The notes beneath the pieces are model-generated. The model had not been told where the DNA came from and did not search any database. It worked only from the letters and a program-made list of their open reading frames with translations. Shown here in pieces: positions 24,757 to 35,827 of a stretch of 49,185 bases of DNA; the stretch's first letter is position 1; every line of letters begins with the position of its first letter. Both the position numbers and the translations under genes were made by a program. Origin of the DNA: Sterolibacterium sp. (GTDB lineage Bacteria; Pseudomonadota; Gammaproteobacteria; Burkholderiales; Rhodocyclaceae); the NCBI GenBank assembly GCA_028713555.1, contig JAQTOA010000018.1, forward strand, positions 1 to 49,185, written 5' to 3'.

Positions 24757-25605
24757 TTAGCGCTCAATATGGCGCAAGGATAGATCGATGGCTCGGACGT
24801 TCTTTGTCAGGCTGCCGATCGAGATGCGGTGTACTCCTGTCGCGGCAATGTCGCACACACGCTCCAGACTGACGCCACCGGAAGCTTCCAACTCGGCCCG
24901 GCCAGCATTGATTGCCACGGCTTCGCCCATTTGCTCCAGCGTCATGTTGTCGAGCAGCACCATCTTGGCGCCGCATTCGATGGCCTCGCTCAGTTGAACC
25001 GGTGTTTCCACTTCGATCTGGATGAAAACGATTCCGTGCGCCAGTTGGCGTGCCTGTGTCAATGCCTGACGGATGCCGCCGGCGGCGAGGATGTGGTTTT
25101 CCTTGATGAGGATGCCGTCATACAGACCAAGACGATGGTTATGCCCACCGCCGGTCCTGACCGCGTACTTTTGCGCAAGACGAAGGCCGGGCAGCGTCTT
25201 TCGGGTATCGACGATTTTTGCCTCGGTGGAGGCGATGGCGTCGACGAAGCGACGCGTGGTCGTCGCTGTACCAGATAGTAATTGCAGGAAGTTCAAGGCG
25301 GTGCGCTCGGCAGTCAGCAGTGCTCGCGTATCGGCGTTGATTTCACATAATGTCTGACCGGCGCCGATGCGTTTGCCATCGTGGGTTTGCCAATCGATCC
25401 GCGCGTTCGGATCGAGACGGCGGAAGCAGGCGTCAAACCAAGCCGTGCCACACAGCAGTGCATCCTCGCGGCTGACGACGAGGCCGCGGCTGGTATGGCC
25501 CGCAGGGGTAAGTTGAGCAGTCAGGTCTCCGCCACCGATGTCTTCGGCAAGAGCGGTAAGCACATTGCGCTCGACCTCAATGGCAAGGTGAAGAGGGAAT
25601 TCCAT
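24757..25605 (-). CDS. nadC: Nicotinate-nucleotide pyrophosphorylase (quinolinate phosphoribosyltransferase)
   Basis: A 282-residue enzyme that makes nicotinate mononucleotide from quinolinate and PRPP in NAD synthesis. Segments DIGGGDLTAQL, ALNFLQLLSGTATTT, DTRKTLPGLRLAQKYAVRTGGGHNHR and EASGGVSLERV are diagnostic, with the substrate-binding arginines and histidines intact. It lies downstream of tRNA-Arg on the same strand. No strong ribosome-binding site is seen at the ATG at 25605. Confidence 0.96.
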   Translation of the reverse strand: MEFPLHLAIEVERNVLTALAEDIGGGDLTAQLTPAGHTSRGLVVSREDALLCGTAWFDACFRRLDPNARIDWQTHDGKRIGAGQTLCEINADTRALLTAERTALNFLQLLSGTATTTRRFVDAIASTEAKIVDTRKTLPGLRLAQKYAVRTGGGHNHRLGLYDGILIKENHILAAGGIRQALTQARQLAHGIVFIQIEVETPVQLSEAIECGAKMVLLDNMTLEQMGEAVAINAGRAELEASGGVSLERVCDIAATGVHRISIGSLTKNVRAIDLSLRHIER

Positions 25606-25699
25606 GATAGTGAGATATGAAAGCGGTTTTTCATTCTAGCACCGGAGCATGGTATTCCCGCTTTAATTCGAAGACTGGAGTGACAGGCTTGCTGTGCTT

Positions 25700-25775
25700 T
25701 GGCGCCCCCGACACGAATCGAACGTGTGACCCCCTTCTTAGGAGGAAGGTGCTCTATCCACTGAGCTACGGGGGC
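25700..25775 (-). tRNA. tRNA-Arg (anticodon CCT)
   Basis: The reverse strand folds as a standard tRNA. The acceptor is GCCCCCG paired with CGGGGGC, the D-stem follows GTAGCTCAG, and the anticodon stem CCTTC/GAAGG frames the loop CTCCTAA (anticodon CCT, reading AGG). The T-arm is GTTCGATTC. The 3' CCA is encoded. The variable loop is short, so this is class I. Confidence 0.96.
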
Positions 25776-25786
25776 GAGTGGCGCGT

Positions 25787-25814
25787 ATTTTAGCCTGATC
25801 TAGAGCTTGAACAA
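25787..25814 (-). promoter_or_regulatory. Promoter of tRNA-Arg
   Basis: Read leftwards: TTGTTC (25809-25814), 16-bp spacer, TAAAAT (25787-25792), placing the start a few bases before the mature tRNA at 25775. Confidence 0.55.
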
Positions 25815-25890
25815 TACTTATCCATCTCAAGTTGGCCGTGTTCAATGCTATTCTTCAAGGCTTGCCTCATCCGTATGACTGGGAAATAAT

Positions 25891-27786
<1,896 letters not shown>

Positions 27787-27958
27787 TGCCCGTATTAGGG
27801 CTTGGGGTGCTGGCGACCTAGTCTCAGAATCAGGAGTTGAGAGAGCGGATGAATAACAACGGGTGGTAAGTCGCAGCTATTCTTGCGTTGCTGATTCTGG
27901 CTGTGTTTTTTTGTCCTACCGGCAACCGGGCTTGTTGCTGGATATTTTCAATCCTGCG

Positions 27959-28843
27959 CTACCGCGGTTGAGTTTCTGGCAACTTGCCGTCTTCATCAAG
28001 CCCAAGCTTGTGGAGCAGTGTTTCATGGTTGATATGCAACAGCTCCTCAATGGCCTTGAAATCGTCTGGCAGCGCTGGATCGTCCCAGCCGTTGGCCGAG
28101 TGGCGAGCCAGGTCAACAGCCAGTGAGACGTTTTTCACGCGTGGGTTGTCGGTAACGACGGAATCGTCCGTCGACTCTGTTCCTTCTTGAGGTATAGCGG
28201 TGATTAGGGTCGCCAGCAGCTTCGGCAAATGCCAGGCATTTACCAGAGCCAAATGCAAGTCTTGCAAACGGATACCATAGACCTCTTGCTGGGCAGCGGT
28301 CGTCCGCAGGTTGCGGTTCTGCGCCTGCAGTTCGCGTACTCGTAACGGCAGGGTCGGCGCGAAGCACCACATGAGCATATCTGGAATATCGTGCAACAGC
28401 GTAGCGACAGTGATTTCATCCACATCCAGATCGTGACGCCAGATTGCCCATTCACGTGCCCAATGAGTGGCTTTGCGCGCACGGCGGATATCCTTGAGCA
28501 GCCCGAGTAGCGCCTTGGGGTGCGCTTTTAGTTGTTCTTCGACCAAGGGCAAACTCTCGAAGTTGCGGAAGAACGGTTCCACCCCGATCATCATCAACGC
28601 CCGGTCTATCGTGGTGATGTCGGTGCGCTGGTTCTTGCGGCGGTTTTCTTCGAGATAGGCCAGCACCCGCAATGTCATCAGCGGATCCTGAAGAATCACC
28701 GAGGACAATACTCGGCCGTTAACCGTTTCGGCATGCTCTCGCAACTTTTCGAGTGCATGCAAGGTGTGGCGGAGCACCGGTAAATTGGCTTGGGTGTAGA
28801 ACAAGACCCAAGCATCGGTATCGGGAAATGGGTGCTCTATCAT
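27959..28843 (-). CDS. HDOD-domain protein
   Basis: A 294-residue protein with an HDOD domain, a catalytically dead relative of HD hydrolases found in signalling proteins. Recognisable segments are LSSVILQDPLMTLRVLAYLE, the TTIDRALMMIGVEPFFRNF helix and VATLLHDIPDMLMW. No output domain is attached. It converges on uup with 172 bases between them, and the gene on its other side faces away. Its partner is unknown. Confidence 0.85.
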   Translation of the reverse strand: MIEHPFPDTDAWVLFYTQANLPVLRHTLHALEKLREHAETVNGRVLSSVILQDPLMTLRVLAYLEENRRKNQRTDITTIDRALMMIGVEPFFRNFESLPLVEEQLKAHPKALLGLLKDIRRARKATHWAREWAIWRHDLDVDEITVATLLHDIPDMLMWCFAPTLPLRVRELQAQNRNLRTTAAQQEVYGIRLQDLHLALVNAWHLPKLLATLITAIPQEGTESTDDSVVTDNPRVKNVSLAVDLARHSANGWDDPALPDDFKAIEELLHINHETLLHKLGLDEDGKLPETQPR

Positions 28844-29271
28844 CGCTCAGGAACAGGCAATTGCCGCTATCATAACGAGCCATTCTACATTATTGGCACG
28901 CTTCGCCAGAAGGTTGAATTAGGTGGGTATTCCCTGCCAAATCTCATGGCAGTTGGCGGCCATGCCTTCAGGTTCCGGCCTCGCCAGCGCATTGGAGTCC
29001 GGCTTAGGCCAGCTTTCCCAGCGGTCGAGAGCGAAGCCGATCAGCACCAGGAGTTATGGGGGCTGCGTCAGGGGAACAAGCCGGAAGAAGGACGACATGG
29101 GGAATCGGAGGGCTTGACGATGCAATTGTAATGCTGTCGAAGCGGTAATAATATCTGCTTGGGGAAGCGGCTTTACTATCGCCTTCTCTATACACTGGCC
29201 GGTATGATTATGGACTAATTTGGCCGCTTTGGTTGCGCATCGAAGGTGATATACATGAACGGGAGGAGCAC
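28844..29271. other. 428-base gap with no supported gene
   Basis: This stretch separates the divergent HDOD gene and the exported-protein gene and should hold both promoters, but no convincing -35/-10 pair stands out. On the minus strand, 28919-29053 is open and looks codon-like (ending ...GMAANCHEIWQGIPT), but a stop lies directly upstream and there is no ribosome-binding site. It may be a decayed gene fragment. Confidence 0.4.
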
Positions 29272-30945
29272 ATGTTCGAGAGAATACAGACCGCCGTAGG
29301 CGGCTTAATGAAGTTGGCTGGGGAGAGGCTAGGCACGCGGATAGTGGCGGCGTCGAACGGAAGTTTCGCAAGTGCCGGTCTACTTCTCGGATGCCTTGCG
29401 CTATTGCCGACTCACGCGCTTTCGCAGTTCGCTGATCCGCAGGCTGCTTGTGGCTGCATCGGCTCCTGGCAGGCAACCATCCTTGCATCTGAGCGCCTCA
29501 AGCTATGCAAGGACGTGCATGGCGCCAAGTGCCTCGGTTTCGAGGTGCGCAACACCAAGCCATGGACCTGGGATAGTTCGCGGCAGGCCTGTGTCGGCAG
29601 CTACTTGTTCTGGGAGGGCATTCGCGGCAACAAGCCAGAATGGGCGAGCGCTGGCACCTACGAGAGTATGTCCGTGCCGCTCGACCGCGCGCAGGAGCGA
29701 TGCAAAGCGATCGGCGTGGCGGTCCAGCAGGTCCGGGATGCGGGACCGCGCACTGATATCGAAGCTTTCGGGCGATCGACGGTCGGTGGAGCGAGCACAG
29801 ATAACGCCCCTGTTGTGAAAGAGCTTTTGTTCGCTTCCGGCGTACGCGATGGTAGACCGGTCGGCGTCGCAAACGCGTTATCGCCGGACGCCAACTCCAT
29901 CTATATATGGATCCGTCTGGATGCGGCGCAGTATCAGGGGAAGCTCAAATCGAGCTGGTATTTCCTCAGGCCACAAGGACCTTATCCTATTGGCGAAGGC
30001 GAGATCAGCCTTAATCCGCGCAACGATTGGGCGGAGTTCAACTACGCTTTGGCGCCTGGAAAGCGCTGGCCGGTCGGCGAATATAAGGTAGTTGTTTCAT
30101 CGGGTACGCGCGAGATCGCCACCGGCTCCTTCCGCGTGGCCGAAAGCAGCCAGGTGCCGTCCGTCAATTGGATATCCATCCTTTCCCGGGGCAATCCGGT
30201 CAGTGTCCTGCTGGACGCAGTGGCGGATTCCAATGACAAGAACTGGCCTCTGGGCACGATCAAGGGGGGAGAGCGTTACACGATCGAGTATCTTCCAGGT
30301 TCTGGCGAGTGGAGTGTGACGGGATACAACAAAGGAACGCGAGCGGTAGGCTCATGGACCTATCCCGACGGGAGACCGGAGGACCGCGAGTTCAACATTT
30401 GGGGCCACATGTTCCGGTTTGACGACACCGGACGCGTGTTGGACAGCCAACTCGGACATGTGGGCCGGTTGGTGCAATCGAGCCAAGGCCTGCTGAGTGA
30501 GCCCCCGGCCCCGTTGCGCTCGCAGCCCGCTGGCGATTTCTCCGGGAATTGGACGATGGACTACTGGGTTTGGGGCAACCCTCGTCCGCGTCAGATGGTC
30601 TTGACGCAACAGGGCTCCCGCGTGACCGGGTCAATGTCCAGCGCTGGGGGTAATCCGATACGCATCGAGGGGACGCTTATGGGAGACACCCTGATTCTGT
30701 ATTTTGTCTACGATAATCTTGCCACGATGAGCGAAATGGTGTCGCCGGAAATTGCGCGGCAGACGCTGGGCATCAAGTCGCGCGCGCAATTGACGCGCAG
30801 CGGGCCGGACAAATGGAGCGGCACTCTGAGTACCTTCCTCATTGTTTTATCGGGGAATACGCTTCAAACGAAGGCCGATGGCGGAACGCCAGCGGCGAGC
30901 GCGCGTAACCCGCCCGGGCCGACAACCATGACCCGGAGTCGATGA
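29272..30945 (+). CDS. Unknown exported protein
   Basis: About 557 residues, of no family I recognise. The start ATG at 29272 has GGGAGGAG a few bases upstream. A long N-terminal region ends in a hydrophobic segment (SAGLLLGCLALLPTHALS) with a plausible signal-peptidase site after ALS, so export is likely. The mature N-terminal part has several cysteines (CGC, LCKDVHGAKC, ACVG). The middle (about 195-300, from VVKELLFASGVRDG to a YKVVVSSG strand) resembles DUF2914/Ig-like beta domains. The C-terminal 120 residues (FSGNWTMDYW, LTQQGSRVTGSM, IEGTLMGDTLIL) look like a lipocalin-type beta repeat. It converges on acnB with 24 bases between them. Confidence 0.75.
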   Translation: MFERIQTAVGGLMKLAGERLGTRIVAASNGSFASAGLLLGCLALLPTHALSQFADPQAACGCIGSWQATILASERLKLCKDVHGAKCLGFEVRNTKPWTWDSSRQACVGSYLFWEGIRGNKPEWASAGTYESMSVPLDRAQERCKAIGVAVQQVRDAGPRTDIEAFGRSTVGGASTDNAPVVKELLFASGVRDGRPVGVANALSPDANSIYIWIRLDAAQYQGKLKSSWYFLRPQGPYPIGEGEISLNPRNDWAEFNYALAPGKRWPVGEYKVVVSSGTREIATGSFRVAESSQVPSVNWISILSRGNPVSVLLDAVADSNDKNWPLGTIKGGERYTIEYLPGSGEWSVTGYNKGTRAVGSWTYPDGRPEDREFNIWGHMFRFDDTGRVLDSQLGHVGRLVQSSQGLLSEPPAPLRSQPAGDFSGNWTMDYWVWGNPRPRQMVLTQQGSRVTGSMSSAGGNPIRIEGTLMGDTLILYFVYDNLATMSEMVSPEIARQTLGIKSRAQLTRSGPDKWSGTLSTFLIVLSGNTLQTKADGGTPAASARNPPGPTTMTRSR

Positions 30946-30969
30946 ACTCAACCCAAACTATCTTGAGCC

Positions 30970-33555
30970 TCAGGCGGTTACGCTATCTGCAACTTCCTTG
31001 AACTCCGCGATCTGATCGAAGTTCATGTAGCGATAGACATCGGCGGCCTTGGCGTTGACGGCTTGCACTTGCGCCATATATTCGGCGACGGTCGGGATCT
31101 TGCCCATCAGCGCCGTCACTGCCGCCAGCTCTGCCGAACTCAGAAAGACGCGGGTGTCGATGCCGAGGCGGTTGGGGAAGTTGCGCGTCGATGTCGATAC
31201 CGCCGTGCTGCCTTTCCTGATCTGCGCCTGGTTGCCCATGCACAGCGAGCAGCCGGGCATTTCCATGCGTGCGCCGGCTTTTCCAAGAATGGAATAGTAA
31301 CCTTCCTCGTTGAGGATCATGGCGTCCATCTTGGTCGGCGGGGCGATCCACAGGCGCGTCGGGATGTCGCTCTTGCCGTCGAGTATCTTGCCGGCGGCAC
31401 GGAAGTGGCCGATGTTGGTCATGCAGCTGCCGATGAACACTTCGTCGATCTTTTCGCCAGCGACTTCGGAGAGGATTTTTACGTCGTCCGGGTCGTTGGG
31501 GCAAGCGAGGATCGGCTCCCTGACCTCAGCCAGATCGATTTCGATGACGGCGGCGTATTCGGCGTCGGCATCCGGGACAAGCAGCGTACCCTTGGCGATC
31601 CACTCTTCCATGGCTTTGATGCGACGGGCCAGAGTGCGCTGGTCTTCATAACCTCCGGCGATCATCCACTTCATCAGCGTGATGTTGGAACGCAGATATT
31701 CTACGATGGGCGCTTTGTTGAGGCGCACGGCACAGCCGGCGGCGGAACGTTCGGCGGAGGCGTCGGTGAGTTCGAAAGCCTGTTCGACCTTGAGGTCCGG
31801 CAAGCCTTCGATTTCCAGGATGCGACCGGAAAAAATGTTTTTCTTTCCCTGCTTGGCGACGGTCAGCAGACCCCGCTTGATGGCGTAGAGCGGAATCGCG
31901 TTGACCAAGTCGCGCAGAGTGATGCCCGGCTGTAGCTTGCCCTTAAAGCGCACCAGCACCGATTCGGGCATGTCGAGCGGCATCACGCCGGTGGCGGCGG
32001 CAAAGGCGACCAGGCCGGAGCCAGCCGGGAAGGAAATGCCGATCGGGAAGCGAGTATGGGAATCGCCGCCGGTGCCGACGGTATCCGGCAGCAGGAGGCG
32101 GTTGAGCCACGAGTGGATCACACCGTCGCCGGGCTTCAGGCTGATGCCGCCACGCGCGGTGATGAAGCTGGGCAGAGTGCGGTGGGTCTTGACGTCGACC
32201 AGCTTTGGGTAGGCGGCGGTATGGCAGAAGGACTGCATCACCAAGTCAGCGGAAAAACCGAGGCAGGCGAGATCCTTGAGCTCATCGCGGGTCATCGGGC
32301 CGGTGGTGTCCTGTGAGCCGACCGAGGTCATGCGCGGTTCGCAGTAGGTGCCGGGACGCACGCCTTTCCCCTCGGGCAGTCCGCAGGCGCGGCCAACCAT
32401 TTTCTGCGCGAGAGTGTAGCCCTTGCTGGAATCAGCAGGGTTATGCGGCAGGCGGAACAGCGTGGAGACGGGCAGGCCCAGTGCCTCGCGCGCCTTGGCG
32501 GTGAGTCCGCGCCCGATGATCAGCGGGATACGGCCACCGGCGCGCACTTCATCGAAAATGACCTCGGACTTGACCTTGAATTCGGCGATGACTGCGCCGT
32601 TCTTCAGCGCCTTGCCTTCAAGCGGACGCAGTTCGACGACATCGCCCATGTCCATCTTCGAGACGTCGAGTTCGATCGGCAGGGCGCCGGCGTCTTCCAT
32701 GGTGTTGTAGAAAATCGGCGCGATCTTGCTGCCCAGACAGACGCCGCCGAAGCGCTTGTTCGGCACAAAGGGGATGTCTTCGCCGGTGAACCACAGCACC
32801 GAGTTGGTGGCGGACTTGCGCGAGGAACCGGTGCCGACCACGTCGCCGACATAGGCGATGAGGTTGCCTTTGGCCTTGAGGGCTTCGAGCTGCTTGAGCG
32901 GGCCGCACTCGCCGGCTTTGTCGGCTTCGATACCAAGCCGTGGGTTCTTCAGCATGGCCAGCGCATGCAGCGGGATGTCGGGGCGGCTCCAGGCGTCTGG
33001 GGCGGGCGAGAGGTCGTCGGTGTTGGTCTCTCCCGTCACCTTGAAAATGGTGACCTTAAACGAAGCCGGCACTTCGGGGCGTGAAGTGAACCACTCGGCG
33101 TCGGCCCAGGATTGCATCACCGACTTGGCGTTGGCACTACCTTTCCTGGCGAGTTCGGCGACGTCGTGGAAGAAGTCGAACATCAGCAACGTGGTCTTCA
33201 AGCCCTTGGCGGCGATAGTGCCTACCTTGGCGTCGTCGAGCAGATCGATGAGCGGTTTGACGTTGTAGCCGCCGACCATGGTGCCGAGCAGTTCGGTGGC
33301 TTTTTCGCGGCTGATCAGGGCACAGCTTTCCTGGCCTTTGGCGACCTTGGCGAGAAACTCGGCTTTGACCTTGGCGGCATCGTCCACGCCTGCCGGTACG
33401 CGCTGGGTGATCAGGTCGACGAGGAAGGCTTCTTCCCCTTTGGGGGGGCTTTTCAGCAGCGCGGTCAGGGCTTCGGTTTGCTGCTTGGTCAGCGGCAGCG
33501 GCGGAATGCCGAGGGCGGCGCGTTCGACGACATGGGCACGGTAGGCTTCTAACAC
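30970..33555 (-). CDS. acnB: Aconitate hydratase B
   Basis: An 861-residue aconitase of the AcnB type (citrate to isocitrate; also 2-methylisocitrate in relatives). AcnB order is seen: N-terminal HEAT-like helical domain (1-160), swivel domain, then the catalytic domains. The [4Fe-4S] cysteines are in [12 protein letters not shown] and [10 protein letters not shown]. The start is a GTG at 33555 with AAGGA seven bases upstream. The gene follows the CoA-ester lyase with a 42-base gap and is probably cotranscribed with mdh. Confidence 0.97.
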   Translation of the reverse strand: MLEAYRAHVVERAALGIPPLPLTKQQTEALTALLKSPPKGEEAFLVDLITQRVPAGVDDAAKVKAEFLAKVAKGQESCALISREKATELLGTMVGGYNVKPLIDLLDDAKVGTIAAKGLKTTLLMFDFFHDVAELARKGSANAKSVMQSWADAEWFTSRPEVPASFKVTIFKVTGETNTDDLSPAPDAWSRPDIPLHALAMLKNPRLGIEADKAGECGPLKQLEALKAKGNLIAYVGDVVGTGSSRKSATNSVLWFTGEDIPFVPNKRFGGVCLGSKIAPIFYNTMEDAGALPIELDVSKMDMGDVVELRPLEGKALKNGAVIAEFKVKSEVIFDEVRAGGRIPLIIGRGLTAKAREALGLPVSTLFRLPHNPADSSKGYTLAQKMVGRACGLPEGKGVRPGTYCEPRMTSVGSQDTTGPMTRDELKDLACLGFSADLVMQSFCHTAAYPKLVDVKTHRTLPSFITARGGISLKPGDGVIHSWLNRLLLPDTVGTGGDSHTRFPIGISFPAGSGLVAFAAATGVMPLDMPESVLVRFKGKLQPGITLRDLVNAIPLYAIKRGLLTVAKQGKKNIFSGRILEIEGLPDLKVEQAFELTDASAERSAAGCAVRLNKAPIVEYLRSNITLMKWMIAGGYEDQRTLARRIKAMEEWIAKGTLLVPDADAEYAAVIEIDLAEVREPILACPNDPDDVKILSEVAGEKIDEVFIGSCMTNIGHFRAAGKILDGKSDIPTRLWIAPPTKMDAMILNEEGYYSILGKAGARMEMPGCSLCMGNQAQIRKGSTAVSTSTRNFPNRLGIDTRVFLSSAELAAVTALMGKIPTVAEYMAQVQAVNAKAADVYRYMNFDQIAEFKEVADSVTA

Positions 33556-33597
33556 AGTGACATCCTTTCAGAAAAAACTTGTGAATTGTGGGACGTA

Positions 33598-34605
33598 TTA
33601 ATTGAAGAATCGTTCCTCGGCGATCTCCGGCAGTTGCATGCCATTGACGTGGGCGCGGCGCAGTATATCCCAGTAGTAACGAAACGAGGCTCGGTCGTGC
33701 AGCTTGCCGGCGTGCTGGATTGGACCCCAGTCGGCGTTTTGGGCGGCAAACAGGATATCCGCGGCTTCCGTCACTTCGGCGAAGTCCGGGCGCATGGCTT
33801 CGACAATCGGCAGAATCTGGGTCGGGTGGATGCTCCACATCCGCAAGAAGCCGAAGTCCTGACGGGCACGCCGCGCATCGGCGCGGACGACTTCGGTATC
33901 CTGAATCTCGACACAGATATTGTGCGTCGGCACGATGCCGTTGCCCAGCGCCGCTGCGGCAACTTCAGTCTTGGCACGAACGATCAACGGATGCTCGAAC
34001 TGTTTTGGGCTGCGCATGGCGCTGGCGGGTATCGCGCCATGATGTGCACTGACGTAGTCCATCAGGCCGAAGTCGATCGACTCGACCGAGGGCAGGGTGG
34101 CGATCTGCCAGGCTTCGCGCAATCCACCTGGCGTTTCGATCAGCACATGCACGGGGATTTCTCTGATAATGCCGTGAGCCGCCTGCGCATCGCGCAAAGC
34201 GGCAAGTTGCACCACGACATCGTCGATACCACGGACTTTGGGGAATACCAGATAGGCAAGGCGCGTGCCGGCGATGCCGATGATGGTCTCAAGGTCATCG
34301 GTCCAGTGGGGGTGCGTGATGTCGTGGATGCGTGCGCCGACGCGATCGTGAAGATTTGCCTGGCTCATGATGAAGGAAGCAACCATCTCGGCGTGTTGCC
34401 GTTCGCGACCGGTAGGGGCGCCATCCTCGCAGTCGCAAGTCAGGTCGAAAATCGGCCCCAGGTCAGCCTGGAGAGCTAGTGCCTTGGTGATCAGCTTTTC
34501 ACTGCCGGCATAGTGCTCGCAGGCCGATAACGCGGGAAATGGTCGCGGATTATCCGGTCCCTGGTACAGCACTGTGGAAGGATGGGTGCGTTTACTCAGC
34601 GACAA
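33598..34605 (-). CDS. HpcH/HpaI-family CoA-ester lyase (malyl-CoA/citramalyl-CoA lyase-like)
   Basis: A 335-residue TIM-barrel lyase of the CitE/malyl-CoA lyase type, which cleaves or forms beta-hydroxyacyl-CoA esters using a divalent metal. Key segments are DCEDGAPTGRE, VLIETPGGLREAWQIA and ESIDFGLMDYVSAHHG, with acidic metal ligands, and MWSIHPTQI. The start is a TTG at 34605, chosen because GGGAG lies seven bases upstream. It lies between mdh and acnB, a position seen in betaproteobacteria. The exact substrate cannot be read from the sequence. Confidence 0.85.
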   Translation of the reverse strand: MSLSKRTHPSTVLYQGPDNPRPFPALSACEHYAGSEKLITKALALQADLGPIFDLTCDCEDGAPTGRERQHAEMVASFIMSQANLHDRVGARIHDITHPHWTDDLETIIGIAGTRLAYLVFPKVRGIDDVVVQLAALRDAQAAHGIIREIPVHVLIETPGGLREAWQIATLPSVESIDFGLMDYVSAHHGAIPASAMRSPKQFEHPLIVRAKTEVAAAALGNGIVPTHNICVEIQDTEVVRADARRARQDFGFLRMWSIHPTQILPIVEAMRPDFAEVTEAADILFAAQNADWGPIQHAGKLHDRASFRYYWDILRRAHVNGMQLPEIAEERFFN

Positions 34606-34643
34606 GTACGGTCTCCCATCCTGCGCAGGTTCCGAAATACTGA

Positions 34644-35624
34644 TCAGATCAGGTGCTTGATGCCGTCACGTTCTTCCTGTAGTTCCTTTAACGTGTTGGT
34701 CATGCGTTCGCGGCTGAACGCATCGATTTCCAGTCCTTTGACAATCTCGTACTTGCCATTGGCACAGATGCAGGGGAATCCGTAGATGAAACCCGCTGGA
34801 ATGTCATAGGAACCATCCGAGCAGATGCCCATGGTGACCCACTTGCCATTGGTGCCCAATGACCAGTCGCGGATGTGATCGATGGCGGCATTCGCGGCGG
34901 AGGCTGCTGAAGACAAGCCGCGTGCTTCGATGATGGCCGCACCGCGTTTGCCGACCGTGGGAATGTAGGTGTCGCGGTACCAGGCTTCGTCATTGACCAG
35001 GGCGGCGGCTTTCTGGCCGCCGATCGTGGCAAAGCGAATATCCGGGTACATGGTGGGCGAGTGATTGCCCCACACGATCAGCTTTTCGATCTGGCTGACA
35101 GCTTTGCCGGTACGTGTGGCCAGTTGTGACATGGCGCGGTTATGATCGAGGCGCAGCATCGCGGTGAAGTTCCCGCGCGGCAGATCCGGCGCGGAGTTCA
35201 TGGCAATCAGGGCATTGGTGTTGGCCGGATTGCCGACCACCAGCACCTTGACGTCGCGCGCGGCGACTTCGTTAAGGGCGCGTCCCTGCACGGTGAATAT
35301 GGCGCCGTTGGCTTCCAGCAGATCCTTGCGCTCCATGCCTTTGCTGCGGGGACGTGCGCCAACCAGCAGGGCGACTTTCGCATCCTTGAACGCCACTTTT
35401 GGATCGTCGGTCTGAATAATGCCGGCGAGCAGTGGGAAAGCGCAGTCATCCAACTCCATCGCCACGCCCTTGAGAGCAGGCAGCGAAGCGGTGATTTCCA
35501 ACAGTTGCAATATGACCGGCTGATCCTTACCCAGCATCTCGCCACTAGCGATGCGAAACAATAAGCTATAGCCAATTTGGCCGGCGGCACCGGTGACGGC
35601 GACACGAACGGGGGCTTTTGTCAT
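34644..35624 (-). CDS. mdh: Malate dehydrogenase
   Basis: A 326-residue NAD-dependent enzyme oxidising malate to oxaloacetate. It has the NAD-binding [20 protein letters not shown], the substrate arginines in [16 protein letters not shown], and the catalytic His of [17 protein letters not shown] is nine bases before the ATG. It is the first gene of mdh-lyase-acnB and is divergent from gltA across a 203-base control region. Confidence 0.97.
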   Translation of the reverse strand: MTKAPVRVAVTGAAGQIGYSLLFRIASGEMLGKDQPVILQLLEITASLPALKGVAMELDDCAFPLLAGIIQTDDPKVAFKDAKVALLVGARPRSKGMERKDLLEANGAIFTVQGRALNEVAARDVKVLVVGNPANTNALIAMNSAPDLPRGNFTAMLRLDHNRAMSQLATRTGKAVSQIEKLIVWGNHSPTMYPDIRFATIGGQKAAALVNDEAWYRDTYIPTVGKRGAAIIEARGLSSAASAANAAIDHIRDWSLGTNGKWVTMGICSDGSYDIPAGFIYGFPCICANGKYEIVKGLEIDAFSRERMTNTLKELQEERDGIKHLI

Positions 35625-35720
35625 TTCTGATTACTCCTTGAGGAAGGGTGGGTCGGTAAGAAAGCGAAAATTGCTGAAGATGACAACTTGAAATAATGAT
35701 GGCATTTGCCTACACCTGAG

Positions 35721-35778
35721 TTGATCTCGGTCAACGACAGTCAATCTCAAGATACTTGAGAATGAAGCTTTTAGCTTC
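35721..35778. promoter_or_regulatory. mdh-gltA control region: FNR-type box and two palindromes
   Basis: TTGAT-CTCG-GTCAA (35721-35734) matches the FNR/Anr box TTGAT-N4-ATCAA at 9 of 10 positions. TCTCAAG-ATA-CTTGAGA (35745-35761) and GAAGCT-TTT-AGCTTC (35764-35778) are perfect inverted repeats. With the FNR box at -41.5, transcription of gltA would start near 35769, with a weak -10 (GAGAAT, 35758-35763). Oxygen- or redox-dependent control of gltA, mdh or both is plausible. Confidence 0.5.
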
Positions 35779-35827
35779 TGTCTGAGGTCGTTTGATTTGG
35801 CCTCAACAACCATTGGAGATTAGGCAC

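Noticed and set aside
28895..28915. Possible sigma54 promoter (TGGCACG...) upstream of the exported-protein gene
   Set aside because: The -24 element looks good, but the GC of the -12 element is two bases out of register and the TTGC motif is absent.
31063..31935. 290-residue plus-strand frame opposite acnB
   Set aside because: It is the antisense shadow of acnB, with no motif and no ribosome-binding site.
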